A stretch of DNA of 64,000 nt from Brachionus manjavacas (lineage: Eukaryota; Rotifera; Eurotatoria; Ploima; Brachionidae). Numbering within the stretch: position 1 is the first letter of the stretch; each line of letters starts with the position of its first letter. Under the pieces are notes generated by a model that saw only the letters and a list, made by a program, of their open reading frames with translations, made no database searches and was not told the DNA's origin. Location of the stretch: NCBI GenBank assembly GCA_019054805.1, contig JAHQIY010000014.1, positions 1,798,001 through 1,862,000 of the forward strand, written 5' to 3'. Shown here piece after piece: positions 35,240 through 46,990 of this stretch. Position numbers and translations under genes: made by a program.

Positions 35240-36053
35240 TTTCACTTAGAAAGCATAATAATTTTCCAGTCAAGGATTCTTTTGGATCGTGCTGTCAATA
35301 AGTATATAAATCCTTTTATTTTGGAATTATTAATGATAAGATACAATTTAAATAATGAAGAAAAAGTTAAATTCTGAGGCATCACATTGAACTCAAAGCT
35401 TACCTTTGGTTCAATGGTAGATGATAGCAAAAAAGCGCTGTAATCCAAGGCTTAAATTAATAAAATATCTCTCAAATAGAAAATGGGGTTTTAGACCAAA
35501 AACATTAGGTAATCTTTACATATCTTTGAATAGATCAATCTTGGACTATTCTTTTCCTTGTTCAAATTCATTCTCAGAAACTAACATCAAAAAAATACAA
35601 GTTATTCAAAATTCAGCATGAATTATTATTCCTCCCTCCAATATTATGCACCAAGAAGCCTTCAATAAACTTTAACTACTAAAAGTCCCAAATCGACTTT
35701 TTGAGTTGAGTGAGAGATATGTCAGGACAGGGCCATTCTGTTCCACTAGTTGTCAGACTGGTGGAAGAATATAACAAAGGTTTCGAATCAAGAAATATCG
35801 AGAACCCAAATCCATTGTGTAATTGCTGCATTCCTATTTCTTCTTTTTTTCCTGAACCATCAAATATTTACAACATGTATTCTGTTACTCTCTATCAAAA
35901 TTTATCTAATTTTAATTTTAATGTTTCTCTATTTTTAACTTTAATATTTTTACTTTATTTTTTTCTTATTTTTTCTTTTAATTTTTTTTTTTTATAATCT
36001 GAAGGAGCTTAAGCTCGTAAGGTACAGAAATACAATTAAATAAATAAATAAAT
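35240..36053 (+). mobile_element. LINE 3' fragment, family C (jockey/CR1-like)
   Basis: Pieces of a non-LTR reverse-transcriptase thumb and C-terminus: FGITLNSKLTF-like start near 35370, RLKLIKYLSNRKWGFRPKTL, LYISLNRSILDYSFPCSN and TNIKKIQVIQNSA, then a frameshifted VVRLVEEYNKGFESRNIENP. The 3' end (35999-36053) reads CTGAAGGAGCTTAAGCTCG, GGTACAGAAA, then AAAT repeats. The same end occurs inverted at 46858-46899. It lies directly behind the gypsy relic. Confidence 0.75.
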
Positions 36054-37185
36054 AATAGTAATAAGAATTTTAAAAGGAATTGATTTCTTTTTCAAATATC
36101 TCAAACAAAATCAAAGATAACGCAATCGGATCGAGGAAATTGTCAAAGATTGAACAAATAATAATGATCTACGTGATAAAAAATTTTTTAAAAATGGATT
36201 AGAGATTATTATGTTCTGGCAATTTTTTCACACAATCAAAACTTTTCAATTTGGATATCAGATCTGAATTTTCGTTCAACAAACTTCAAATAATTTGTTC
36301 CTAAAAAAATTAAAATGATCTAGATTATTCCAAAATTCGAATTTAAAATTTGAATTTAAAATTACTTGCTTTAGATTAATTGAGAAATTATATTTAAATA
36401 AAAATGCTTGTTTTTTCCTTTTAATTTCAGATTTTTTTTGAACTGAGTCAAATGATAAAAATTCTCAACCTCATTTTACTAAAAGAATTTTAAAATTTAA
36501 CTTAATATCTAAAAAGGATTATTTAATTTTCAAAAATTGGAATTTAAATGTTTTATTTTATTTATTTACTAATCTGGAGTTTTTAAAAATCAAAAATGTA
36601 AACATAAAATAAAATAAAATAGTGAAAAAAATTAGAAATTACAATGTAAAAAATGGACGTAAATTTAGCGTACAGGAATTTGTTGTTTTGATCAGCTCCG
36701 AAAATTGTCTTTAACCAAACGTAAAAAATTTTGAAGTGTTATTAAAGATTAACAAGAATTACTCCAACTTTTAAAAAATGAATTAATATTAAAAATATAA
36801 GCTTGGTCCAAATATGGCAAATTTTTTTCTTTATTTATAGAAAAAAAATGCTTTAATTTGAGTCGAGAGAAATACGATTCATCGATGGCATTTGTTTTAC
36901 CAACTAATAAACCACCCTAAGCATATTTTCGACAATATTCCAATTTCACTATTCATAAGAAATATAAGAATTGTAAAAATTTTTACAAACTTTGATGACT
37001 ATTAAGCATCATCAGTATTCAGTAAATTAATTGAAAAACAATATTGATGGGGTATCGAAACAAAATGGATTAGAGCATAATTATTACCAGTAGGCCTTTT
37101 TGGAGAAAAGTAAATAGGTTTAGGTCAAGGAAATAACTCTCGCTAATTAAACATGAATGAGAAGTGATTACGGATATAAAGGAGA
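36054..37185. other. AT-rich intergenic DNA, no supported gene
   Basis: Nothing recognised on either strand. Confidence 0.35.
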
Positions 37186-37189
37186 AATC

Positions 37190-37500
37190 TTAATCTTGAT
37201 CTTAATATGGAAAAAACCAAAATTAAAAAATTAAAATTCTTGGAAATTACTTTTGACACGAGGATAACCTCTAAATAATATTTTGAAAAAATAAAGCTTT
37301 TTTTGATAGAAATTCCAATATAGATAAATATGGATCCTAATTTTCCCATACCCTTTATATTTGAAAATAAACTAATAAGAATTAAAAAATTTAAAAAAAT
37401 TAAATGTACATTGAAACACTCCTTTTTGAATTTGCAAAAATTTGTATTAATAACTTTTTTATAAGATATTTTTTTTAATCTGAATTCGTTCTTTAGCATA
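37190..37500 (+). mobile_element. Probable LINE reverse-transcriptase relic
   Basis: On the plus strand about 37206-37290 reads KLKFLEITFDTRITSK, resembling the KFLGI.FD..L.F block of LINE reverse transcriptases. The rest is too decayed to place in a family. Confidence 0.45.
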
Positions 37501-38376
37501 AATACTTAAAATCAAGATCTGTCTTTTACCAGCGTTAAATCGAGTAAAAATAATCCGTCTTTTAGGAAAAAACTTACAATTTCTTACTTTTTTCCTTAAC
37601 TCTTAAATATTTACAAATATCAAACATGTGTTAGCTGTCACTTTTCAATTCAATTAATCAAATTTTATCTTATTTCTTCTTTATTCTCTTCTTTTTAATT
37701 TTTAATATGTTAACTGTTATAAAACAAGAATTTAGTTCTATGAAAGTTGAAAGGTAGCTTGTTGTATAACACAAAATAATAAGAGAAATTTGATTATAAA
37801 TAATAATTTTTTTACGTAATAAATATCCACCATTAGCCTAAACAAATAACAAATAAAATAATACAATTATTTCAATTAGTAATAATAGATTAGTTATAGT
37901 ATAACTAATCCCACATGAATATTACTTTTCCCAGTGTTAAATACTTACAAATTAATAGGTGCATGATATCATAGTATTGCACTATGAAGCTAAAGAGACT
38001 TGAGTTGACTGGAGTCAGTGATTTACTGTAAGGGAACTTCAATATAACTTTTTTTTAATACATTTAGCTTGGTTCATAAAGATAAACAAATAATTATAAT
38101 TAACACACAAAGATAATACTCCAAAAATGTTGAAAGAACACAAGCATTATTTTCTCTAAAATTTGAAACCAATTGAGCATTTTTCAAAAATTATTGAAAA
38201 ACCCTTTTTTATAAGAATAAATCAAAGGTTCAGGTAATTTTGAATACAGAAAACTTAATTGATAATAGTTTAACTTTAATAATTTTAAATTTTTTAAATA
38301 GTTCTTAAAGAATTTTATTGTGAAAAGTAAAAAAATAAAATTTAATCAAATATATAATTTGTAAAGGAGTGGGCCC

Positions 38377-38642
38377 GATAAGAGTCAATTTTTTCTCTTG
38401 CTCGAAGTCTATCCAAGTGTTAGTAAACAAATTAAAACTCATTTTGAAGCTCTTGAGACAAGGAACAGCTCTTATATTTTAAAATTTGCCTTTGACCTTT
38501 AAAAGTTGTTCAAAACTTTATTTTTGGCAACTTTCGAAGCAGTTTTAAGGTGAAAGGACGGATTTAAAATTAAAGAGCTGTACTATTTTTTGTCCTTTAT
38601 TTTTATTTTTTACTCGAGCAAGAGAAAAAATTGACTCTTATC
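38377..38642. mobile_element. Foldback element (266 bp) with perfect 29-bp ends
   Basis: The left end GATAAGAGTCAATTTTTTCT continuing to GCTCGA at 38405 is perfectly complementary to the right end at 38614-38642. Inner arms also pair imperfectly (ACAGCTCTT near 38466 against the AAGAGCTGT stretch near 38573, and GCCTTTGACCTT against AAGGTGAAAGGAC). No clear target duplication was found. It has no coding capacity, so it is probably a MITE. Confidence 0.7.
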
Positions 38643-39279
38643 AGACATTATCTTTTAAAAATTAAAATAAATTTTGAAAAATTAATTTTTTTTTTTAATT
38701 TAGCTGAATTGTAGGTCTAAAATTACAATAAATAATAAAAGCACCCATACGTGTAATAAAAAAAGAAAGTCAAACCCAGATCCAAGTGGTGGTCAGAAAA
38801 AAGCCTTGAAAACATTATTAAAAAATCAATTAGAATTAAAATTTTAATATTTTTTGGCAATATTAAAAATTTGCAAGATTTAGACTAAAAAGCCTTTTAA
38901 AATTTTATAAAAGCATTATATAAAAAATGAACGATTAAAATCGATACCACAAAATTTCAAATAAAATACCCCAAATAAAATTAATTCCCCAATTATTAAG
39001 TTTATATTAAAAAAAATTTTAATTCAAATTTTTTCAATTTTAAATTTAGATAATTTAAAAAAATCGAACAATTAGTAAATTTTGGGTAAAACAAAAAGTG
39101 GAAGATTACTTTATTTTTATTACAAAATTTTGGTACTTTTTCTTAAATTAGTTATCATATTTTGGTTATATAGTAAAGTAACATTTTACAATTAACTCGC
39201 TCGAAGACGGCAAAGCTCTTAACGTGAAATCAGACGTAAAATCTAAATCTTATTTTCGAAATTTTTCAAAACTTACTAA

Positions 39280-39535
39280 GAGAAGATTTTTCTAGCTAAC
39301 TTCATCCGTAAAAATATACTCATTTATTTTGCTAACTGTTCAACTCTTGAATGTTATTTTTCAGAAAATGCAATAATCAAACTTGCCAAAGGTTATTATT
39401 TTTCGATTTTTTTAAATAATTTAAATTTTAAAATTGAAGCTAATAACTTCAATGACATAAACAACTTTCTAGAAAAATATGACTGGTATGATTTTCAGCA
39501 TAAAACTCGATTGAATATTATCTTTTTTCATACAA
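39280..39535 (+). mobile_element. LINE fragment, family A, copy 2
   Basis: The translation contains NCSTLECYFSENAIIKLAKG, then IEANNFNDINNFLEKYD and DFQHKTRL, closely matching copy 1 (YCSTLLCYFSKEAINKLAKS, LEANSFNEINNALEKYG, SFQHRI). Both ends are lost. Confidence 0.7.
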
Positions 39536-40233
39536 ACACTCTCATAATTTAGGTACTTTTTCTTAAATTTGTTAACATTTTTAATAAAAAAGTGTCAATA
39601 AGGGATTTCTATTTAATTTAGTGTTAATTATTTTTTTATGTATAAACTTAATAATCGGGGAATTTATTTAATATTTGGGGAAGAAAATAAAAAATTTGGG
39701 ACATTTTATTCAAAATTTGTAGTACTCGAACTAAATTTCTCAAAAATAATTATTAATTCAAAATATCAACAGAAATAATTTTATGGTTCTACTCTTATAT
39801 TTTTTTTTAATCATTATCTTATTAGTCGTTTATTAAGATTAAAAATACGGAAAAGTATTTAAGTTAAGAAATGAATCAAAAAAAAAAAACAATTCCACAT
39901 TTTAATTCAGATTATCAACTTTTTTTCCACATTTTAAGTAATTTACGTCAAATTTTTTTTCTCAATTTTTTTAATTTGTTCAATTTACTGAATAAAGTTT
40001 AAAATGGACTAAAAATGGTAATTGGTGAATTGCTTAAATTTACCAAAAACCCTAGTATCAAATTAGCCCTGTAATCAAAATTTGATCAAATTTGTAGAAT
40101 AAATTTTTTTTTCAAAGAAACGATATTATCAAATTTTATGAATGCATAAAAATTAATTTTATTTGAATATCAGTTTTCATTTTTATTTGAATAAGTGTTT
40201 TTTTAATCAAAGTTATTTTTGTTGTTGAATAGC

Positions 40234-40239
40234 TTTATT
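40234..40239 (-). terminator. Poly(A) signal of the nuclear-receptor gene
   Basis: On the minus strand an AATAAA lies about 57 nt after the receptor stop codon. Confidence 0.45.
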
Positions 40240-40295
40240 ATTTAAATACATAAATGGAATTTAAAAACAAAAACATATAACTTACAAAAATACAT

Positions 40296-43200
40296 CTAAA
40301 TTAAATCAATATCCGAAACGCTCAATAAAATTTTCGTCTTAATTACTTTATCCTTGCATACATTGTCAATGAGTCTTAAAATAAGCTTTTGACAATAGCA
40401 GGCATCAACATCGTTCATAGTCGATTGAATGCTCATTTGCATGAATTGATCTATGTTCAAAAAAGAACTAAATAGAATAAGTAAAAAATGAAATATTTTA
40501 AGCTCATTTAAATCAGCGCTTTTGACGCACTCATAACTAGTCATCGCTACTTGATCGCTAGTCTCCTGATACTGATAATAATCGTATGTCCCAAAACTCG
40601 GGTACATCGCGTCCCGGGTAGAATAAGAATAATTGTCCACAAAAGCTTTGTCTTGATTGTTTGACGCATAGATCTTTTGCAATTGCTCCAGCATTTTAAG
40701 CTCATAAGCACTAAGCTGGCAAGACAAAAGCAACAGCACGCTGGACTTGTTGGCCACTTGCTGATCGACCAGGAACGAATAAGCCACCAGCAAAGAGCGG
40801 CTTATTTTCTCCTGGTATTGTGTTTCATTGAATCCAGTCTTTTGACCATTGTGGAAAATGCTGACCACGTTGCGGATCAAGTCTGTCATGTACTCTTTTA
40901 CTTTCAGCTCTGAATTAGCTGTTCGGATCAATTGGCGCTTGTTTTCTATCTCGTTTAGTACAAACGAGTTTACTTGCTTTAAATTTAGGTTGTCCATTTC
41001 AAATGATCCAAGATCGTCATCCAAAAAGTCCAATTCATCTTTGGGTTTTTCGAACTTGGCAATCAGACCTGCTTTTAGACACTTGTCAAATTTACAGTAT
41101 TCACAGTTTAAATCGCTTATTACATGTTGACACATGCTTGGTCTCATTTGTCGCTTGGAAACTCTTTTAAAAAATGATCTACAATCTTCACATGTTTGAT
41201 TGTATTCGAGGACATTTGATTTTTCGCATACCGTGCACACACATGTAATCAGCTTGGTTTCTTTGTTTTGAAAAAAAAAATTAATAATCAAGGGACAATA
41301 ATTTGGAGTTAGAATAATTTTGGTAGTTTTTGTTCAAAAATTAAAAGGTAAAATACTGAAATTTTTTAGAATAATTTTGTCTCACTCATTCAAAAAAAAA
41401 CTTTTGAAATTTTTTTTTAAACTGATTTAATCTTAAGGTTGTTTCTATTATTGTGCTAAATGGAATTCAAAAAAATTTTAAAAATAAAATTCATTTTCAT
41501 TAATTTAAATTGACAAAATTGAGCTTTTTCAATTTTAATGATGAAACGATATGAGACAAAAAAGCCTCACTAAATTCAAAGAACAAAATTAATTTTAATT
41601 AACAGAGAAATATTGATCATCAAAATATCTATATTTTGAGATTTATTTATTTGTTTCCGCTATGATCTATTCTAATTAGAATTTTTTGGTACTGAACATT
41701 GTTTGTTTCACCTTTTAAAGCTAACAAAAAAATATGTAGTAAAAAATTCGTATTTCTGTTTAGAATTTGAATTTTGTATGAAAATTCACAATGCCGTACA
41801 ATGTGGATATTATTATTATCTATTTAGATTTTTAAGCCAAATTGACAATTATATTATCTTAAAAAACATTAAAAAAAATAAAATAAAAATGTATCACAAA
41901 CGGAGAATTTTTCATTTTTGAAGTTGAATAAATAAAATAAAGATGAAAATGATTTTAATCTGTTATCAAATGCATATGATTTGGATGATTTTATCAATTT
42001 TTTTTTCTTTGATTTAATATACTACTTTATAAACTTGACAAGATATATAATTTCTTATATGAATTCTATTTTTAACACAAATGGATGCTAAAATGATAGG
42101 GTATTATATCTTGAAATTAATTTTTTTTTATTAAATGATAAAAAATTATTTTCATCAATTCTTTAAGACAATAATTTTTTTTATTTTTTTATTTTAAAAA
42201 TTTAATTCACTTCAAAAATGGAACTAATTTTTTTTTAAAGTTTATGAAAAGTCTTCTATGTTCGAAAATGCTGTTAAAAATCGAATAACGAGATAATAGA
42301 AAAAACAAAATTTTTAATTTATTCTACAATAAGAATCATTTGATTTCAAAATTATTATTTTTTCTTTACACCGTGAAAATGGTAGAGTAACTGGTTTTAA
42401 AAGCGCATTTAAGTATTGACTTGAAGTGAAATTCTATTTAGTGATAAATTGTTTATCATTGTAATCTTCATATTTTTCTATGTTTGTTTAATAAAATCAT
42501 TAAAATTTTAATTAAATTTTTTTTTTCCAAAATTATTATAATGTGGCTGAAATACAATAAATTCCAAGGTATTGTTTAAATTATTATTTTCAAGTTAAGA
42601 ATAAAAAGAATAAATTTTTAGTTAAATTATATCAAAAAATAAATTAGTTTGTTTAAAAATAAAAAAAAAAGTCATTTAACTACAAATGAATCAAGTATTA
42701 AATAATTTTGTTTTACTCAAAGCAGTCTTTGATGGCTTAAACATAATCTTTACAGAAAATAGTACCACTACTGTATCGGCTTAGAAAAATATTCATTTAA
42801 TTTGAAGAAAACTTGAAAACACACTTGATACTGAACCAATGGTCACTCAAACTACAAAGAGAAAACTGTTCTTGATGAAGAGACTATGAAAAAAAATACC
42901 AAAAAAGCTTGTCGATTGTCAAAGAGTTGAGAGAAGCAATCAGCCAGCCGGACTAAATCACTCATTTGCAAAACGAGCTAAATTCTTGATGGAAACGAAA
43001 AATTAACTGAATAAATCAACAAAAATAATTTGTACTGTCGGCAAGAATTTTTTTTTTATTTTATAATAATTATTTATAGTCAATGAGACTTATAATTTGA
43101 GAAATAATAAAATTTTTTGAATCTCTTTCTTTGCTTTTATCCTTATCTAAAAACATATGTAAAAAAAATTCAAGAACTCAACTCGAGTCCTAATGATTAT

Positions 43201-45073
43201 CCTTTGATTTTATTTGATTATGCCGACTAGAGTCGTGGAAATGGCACAAAAATATGTAAAGCTCTTAAAAGATCAATTTTAGTATTTGTCTGCTTATTTA
43301 GGGTCAGATAATAGACATGATTTTAAAATTAAACTGATTATTTTTTTCTAAATTTACAATTTCTGAAAAAAAAACTTTTCTTGGCAATCTATTTTTGTGA
43401 AATTTTTATATTAATAAAAAAATCAAGGTCCAGATTAATGGGTATAAATTCAAGGAGTTAATTAGGTGAATTGATGCAAAAATTTTTTCTAAAAAATTTT
43501 GAAAGTCTAAAAAATCAACGAAAAAGAACAAAAGTTTGAGGAGTTGACAAAGGCAAAGCAGACAAGTCAACAGAAACGGACCAAACTGTAAATGAAATTT
43601 TTAGTTGACTTTTTTTTGCCTAAAAACAATAAAAACATAAAAAACAGAATTAGTCTTAATGTTCAGAACAAAAATTATTATCTTCTAATATTTTTTGTTC
43701 TATTTTCTCCTAAAATCTATTTTATTTGTTTATTTTATTTTAATTAAAAATTATAGCTTTTAAGAGATATACAATTGGTATAGCATGCTTCAAATAATTT
43801 TCGAATATTTTTTTATTGTCTTCCAAAAACACTCTACTAATGATGTATAGGTAAATCTTAAGCAAAAAAATTAATTTATCTGCAACTTTTATAGCCGGAA
43901 AATCCACCGGATCAAATTTAGATTGTAAATATAGTTTTTTTACAATATTGTTTCAATTTTTTTTTATTCTTTTTGTTCATTCACACAATTAATTCTTATA
44001 GTAATTTTTATGTGCCTGGCTGATTTTTTATAGTGCCATAAAATTTTTAAAAAATGAACGAGAATGACAAATAAAGTGTGATTTATGTCTTTTACTAAAA
44101 AATTAAAAACCGGCACATTTTTTTACTTACACCGAAGAGATTTTAAATTGAAGATAATTTCACATTCTCTTAAGAATTACCTAATTATTTAATATGGTAT
44201 ATGATAAAGGGTTAATCAATCATGTATATGGGGTATAATAAAAAAAAATTTGAATTTAAATTTATGTATTTGTGTGCTTTAAAAAATATTTTTTTATTTA
44301 AATTCAGAAACTAATTTATTTAACGCTATGAAATGGAGCCTAAAAAGAAGTCGTTCAGAAGGGTCCATTGCTCAAAATTTAAAAAAATAAAAATGAACAA
44401 TGAATTTTTTGGTTTTTAATTTTTTAAGTTAAATTTTTTTTTAAAATTAATTCATGAAAAAATTTAAAAATAAAATATTACCATCTTTGACTTTTCGCTT
44501 GAGGCTTGGCTTGGCAGCTGGACTCTTACATTTCTTGTGCATTTTTGTAGCCGAATAGTCGTGACTTGTGGTGGGCTGATCGAAAGCCGCAAAATTGGTC
44601 GCATACAGCTCGTTTTTAGCTTGAAAAGCCTCGCCGCTTTGAGAATTGTTCTGATAGACGAGTTGGCCAGAGCCGGTCCAGCCAGTGAACGCATCGCTTT
44701 GATAATTTTGATAGTACTGCGGGTAGTGGGCAGTTTGTTCGGCGGGCTCGTAGTTGAACTCGTTGAAAGTGGCCAAACTGGATGGGTAGTAGGGCTGGCC
44801 TTGGTACGAGGCGAAGTAATAGTGGCTGGGCTCGGCGTAGTAGGCGGCCGGGTTGGCAGCGAGCGGGGAGGCGGAGGCGGGGGGTGAGGACGCCGATGAC
44901 GACGACGACGAAAACTGCTGCTGCGGGTAGTAGTTGGTGTCGAAGGGCATCGTGTAGCTTTGGCTCGGGTACGGCTGAGTCGAGTACGAGTACGAGTTGG
45001 ACGCGTTTGTCGAGGGCAAGTAGGACGAGGCTGAAGAAGAGGCTGATGACGACGTCGACGAGTTCGAGTCCAT
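40296..45073 (-). CDS. Nuclear hormone receptor with degenerate DNA-binding domain
   Basis: Two exons, 45073-44482 and 41260-40296, join in phase across a 3.2-kb intron to give 518 residues. Exon 1 encodes a disordered Ser/Tyr/Pro/Gln-rich region (a typical A/B region) ending in a basic stretch (PSLKRKVKD). Exon 2 opens with a nuclear-receptor zinc-finger region: CTVC, then TCEDCRSFFKRV, then NCEYCKFDKCLKAGLI. The first finger has 11 rather than 13 residues between Cys pairs; the second lacks its usual first Cys. The remaining 260 residues should be a ligand-binding domain but are diverged, with helical stretches such as LKIFHFLLILFSSFL. It is a transcription factor; ligand and targets are unknown. 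The exon join is inferred from matching phase 1 and good sites; exon 2 alone is certain. The start ATG lies 21 nt after an acceptor-like TTCCAATAG. Confidence 0.8.
41261..44481 (-). other. Long intron of the nuclear-receptor gene
   Basis: AT-rich, with GT at 44481-44480 and AG at 41262-41261 on the minus strand. No extra exon, nested gene or bounded repeat was recognised. Slightly GC-richer patches at 42830-42990 and 43500-43590 have no identified content. Confidence 0.55.
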
Positions 45074-45094
45074 TTATCACACATATAAAACTAT

Positions 45095-45480
45095 CTATTG
45101 GAAAAAATAAAAAATAATTCATCACAGTCTGTTTAGTTTGAAAATCTGTCAAAAAAAAAAGAAGAAGAAAAAAAAGATCTCAATTGAGATTTGGCTGCCA
45201 TAAAGCAGTTTTATTATCATTTTAATTTATAATCATACGGTTTTATGGCATTGTTCTCAACTTAATGGGTTTGAGAAAGTCGAGCGAGAACGCACGAGTA
45301 GATGCGCCGCTCTCTCTCTCAAACGGTCAATTAAGCGCTAAATTGAGTTTATCCGAGCCCGGAGTTAGCCTACAAATTGGAGAGAAGAGTCTTCGAACTG
45401 GGCCTAGGTTTACGGTCGTAAAACTAGCCGTAAAAATTAGTCGAGTCATTTAGCTTGGTAGCGCGCAAGTGCGATAGTCA
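45095..45480 (-). promoter_or_regulatory. Putative promoter region of the nuclear-receptor gene
   Basis: Directly upstream of receptor exon 1, 45265-45470 is strikingly rich in G, C and CpG for this window (for example CGAGCGAGAACGCACGAG and GGTAGCGCGCAAGTGCG). The acceptor at 45096-45095 suggests the transcript starts further out, in or near this island. An open frame of 62 codons on the plus strand here looks accidental. No specific factor site is claimed. Confidence 0.5.
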
Positions 45481-46377
45481 TTGACATTCTAAATTATTTT
45501 ATTATCATCATCAAGTTAAATATTTTATGAGATTTAACAAAACGACATATTTTTGTAATAGAATACCTTTTTTTTTGGGCTTTTTTACCTTTATTTTTTA
45601 TATTGCCGTGTTTGATCTTTTTAATCCCCCCCTCCTCTCTCTCTCCACATCGTTCTTACAAATGCTTTTTTTAGTTTTTATTTGAAGAGAACTTTTTTAA
45701 TTATATTTTTTCTAAAAACTATTTTTTCCTAAATAATTTAAATCTAGATAATAAAAATTTTTGGGATTTTCTTTTCCTTAATTACTCCATAATATAAATG
45801 AAAAAATATCTTAAATTTTATTTTTAATAAAAAAAAATTTTTTAACTTCATTTCTAAATTAATTATTTTGAACTCAATTTTTACTTTTAGAGAGGATTTA
45901 ATAGATTCAATTTCGATTTGCTTTTGTCGAAGATTTTAAATTTTATTAAAAAAAACTTTTACCTCAATTCTTGAAATTTAAAAAAAAATTTCAATTTTAA
46001 CTAGATTTTTAATCACTTATAGAGAGGTAAATCAATTCCAAATTATTATTTTCTGTAATTTATGGGACCCGTATAAATCGAGTTATTTCTCACCAGAGTT
46101 TTTTTTTTACCTAAATTCTAGATTACTTATTCAAACATATTCAAAATCAATTATATTTTTATTTTCAATTATAGACAATTTAATAAATTTAATTTAGTAC
46201 TAGTAGTACCGCATTCCCTTGTTAGATTATGCTGCACCACTAGTTAAAACACGCCTCTGGACCATGCACCAAAGTACATCTCGCCCATGCTATAATATTG
46301 TTAACTTAAGGCGCAAGCTCTAATTGCGTAATAACGCGTTTAGATCCGCGTCAAACACTGAAAGCCTTAGTTTAATG

Positions 46378-46760
46378 CGTCACCAGGACTCGATTTTAAA
46401 GTTAAAAAAAAATTTTTTTTTTTGAATTATGCATTTGGTGCAGCACCACCAGATCAAGAAATAAAAAATATTTAAAAAATTAATTTTTTATATTTTTCGA
46501 TTAAAAAATTAATAAAATTCAAGTTCTGCTGTTGCATTATTTTTATAAAAATTCAATAAAAAGACCTAAAAAATTTAAAAAATTAATTTTTTAATTAAAC
46601 TGTTGTTTTTTTGTTTTTTGAACCTTTTGGTCGACCCCTTCTTCTAACAAAAAATGAATTTTTTGATATTTTTTATTTCTTGATTTGGTAGTGCTGCACC
46701 AAATGCATTATTCAAAAAATTATTTTTATTTTTTAACTTTAAAATCGAGTCCTGGTGACG
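46378..46760. mobile_element. Foldback MITE (383 bp) with about 100-bp inverted repeats
   Basis: The left end CGTCACCAGGACTCGATTTT, followed by AAAGTTAAAA and then GCATTTGGTGCAGCAC and AGATCAAGAAATAAAAAAT, is matched in inverted orientation by the right end (46650-46760) with few differences. The middle (about 46490-46650) is AT-rich without coding capacity. No clear target duplication is visible; both flanks show TTTAAT-like sequence, so the true ends may lie slightly further out. Confidence 0.78.
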
Positions 46761-46857
46761 GTATATTAAATATTACTCTTTTCTTCGACAATTGTTTCCC
46801 TTTGAAGAACAACACAAATTATATCTGGTTACCTTGAATATAAGTTTTTAACAGAGT

Positions 46858-46990
46858 TTATTTATTTGTTTATCTGTACCGAGCTAATGCTCCTTCAGAA
46901 AAAAAAAAAAAAATGAAATTAAAATAAAGTTAAATAAGGTGAAATAGGAAAAAAAAAAAATAAAAAAAAAAGGATAAAAAAGTCAAAAGA
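46858..46990 (-). mobile_element. LINE 3' end, family C, second copy
   Basis: On the minus strand this reads CTGAAGGAGCATTAGCTCGG, then TACAGATAAACAAATAAATA, the same terminal structure as family C at 35999-36053. Only the 3' end is recognisable; upstream (46900-46990) is an A-rich tract. Confidence 0.6.

Noticed and set aside
40240..40298. A GTAAGT donor shortly after the receptor stop codon, suggesting a further exon.
   Set aside because: The in-frame TAG comes before the donor, so the donor cannot extend this protein; at most it would be a 3'-UTR intron.
44464..45152. Alternative frames of up to 200 codons over the receptor exon 1, including Arg/Pro-rich and Ser-free versions.
   Set aside because: They mirror the Ser/Tyr/Pro-rich frame. 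Only the frame starting at 45073 has a good start context and splices in phase to the zinc-finger exon.
45265..45453. A 62-codon plus-strand open frame in the GC-rich island upstream of the receptor.
   Set aside because: No known domain; its position and composition fit a promoter island better than a gene.
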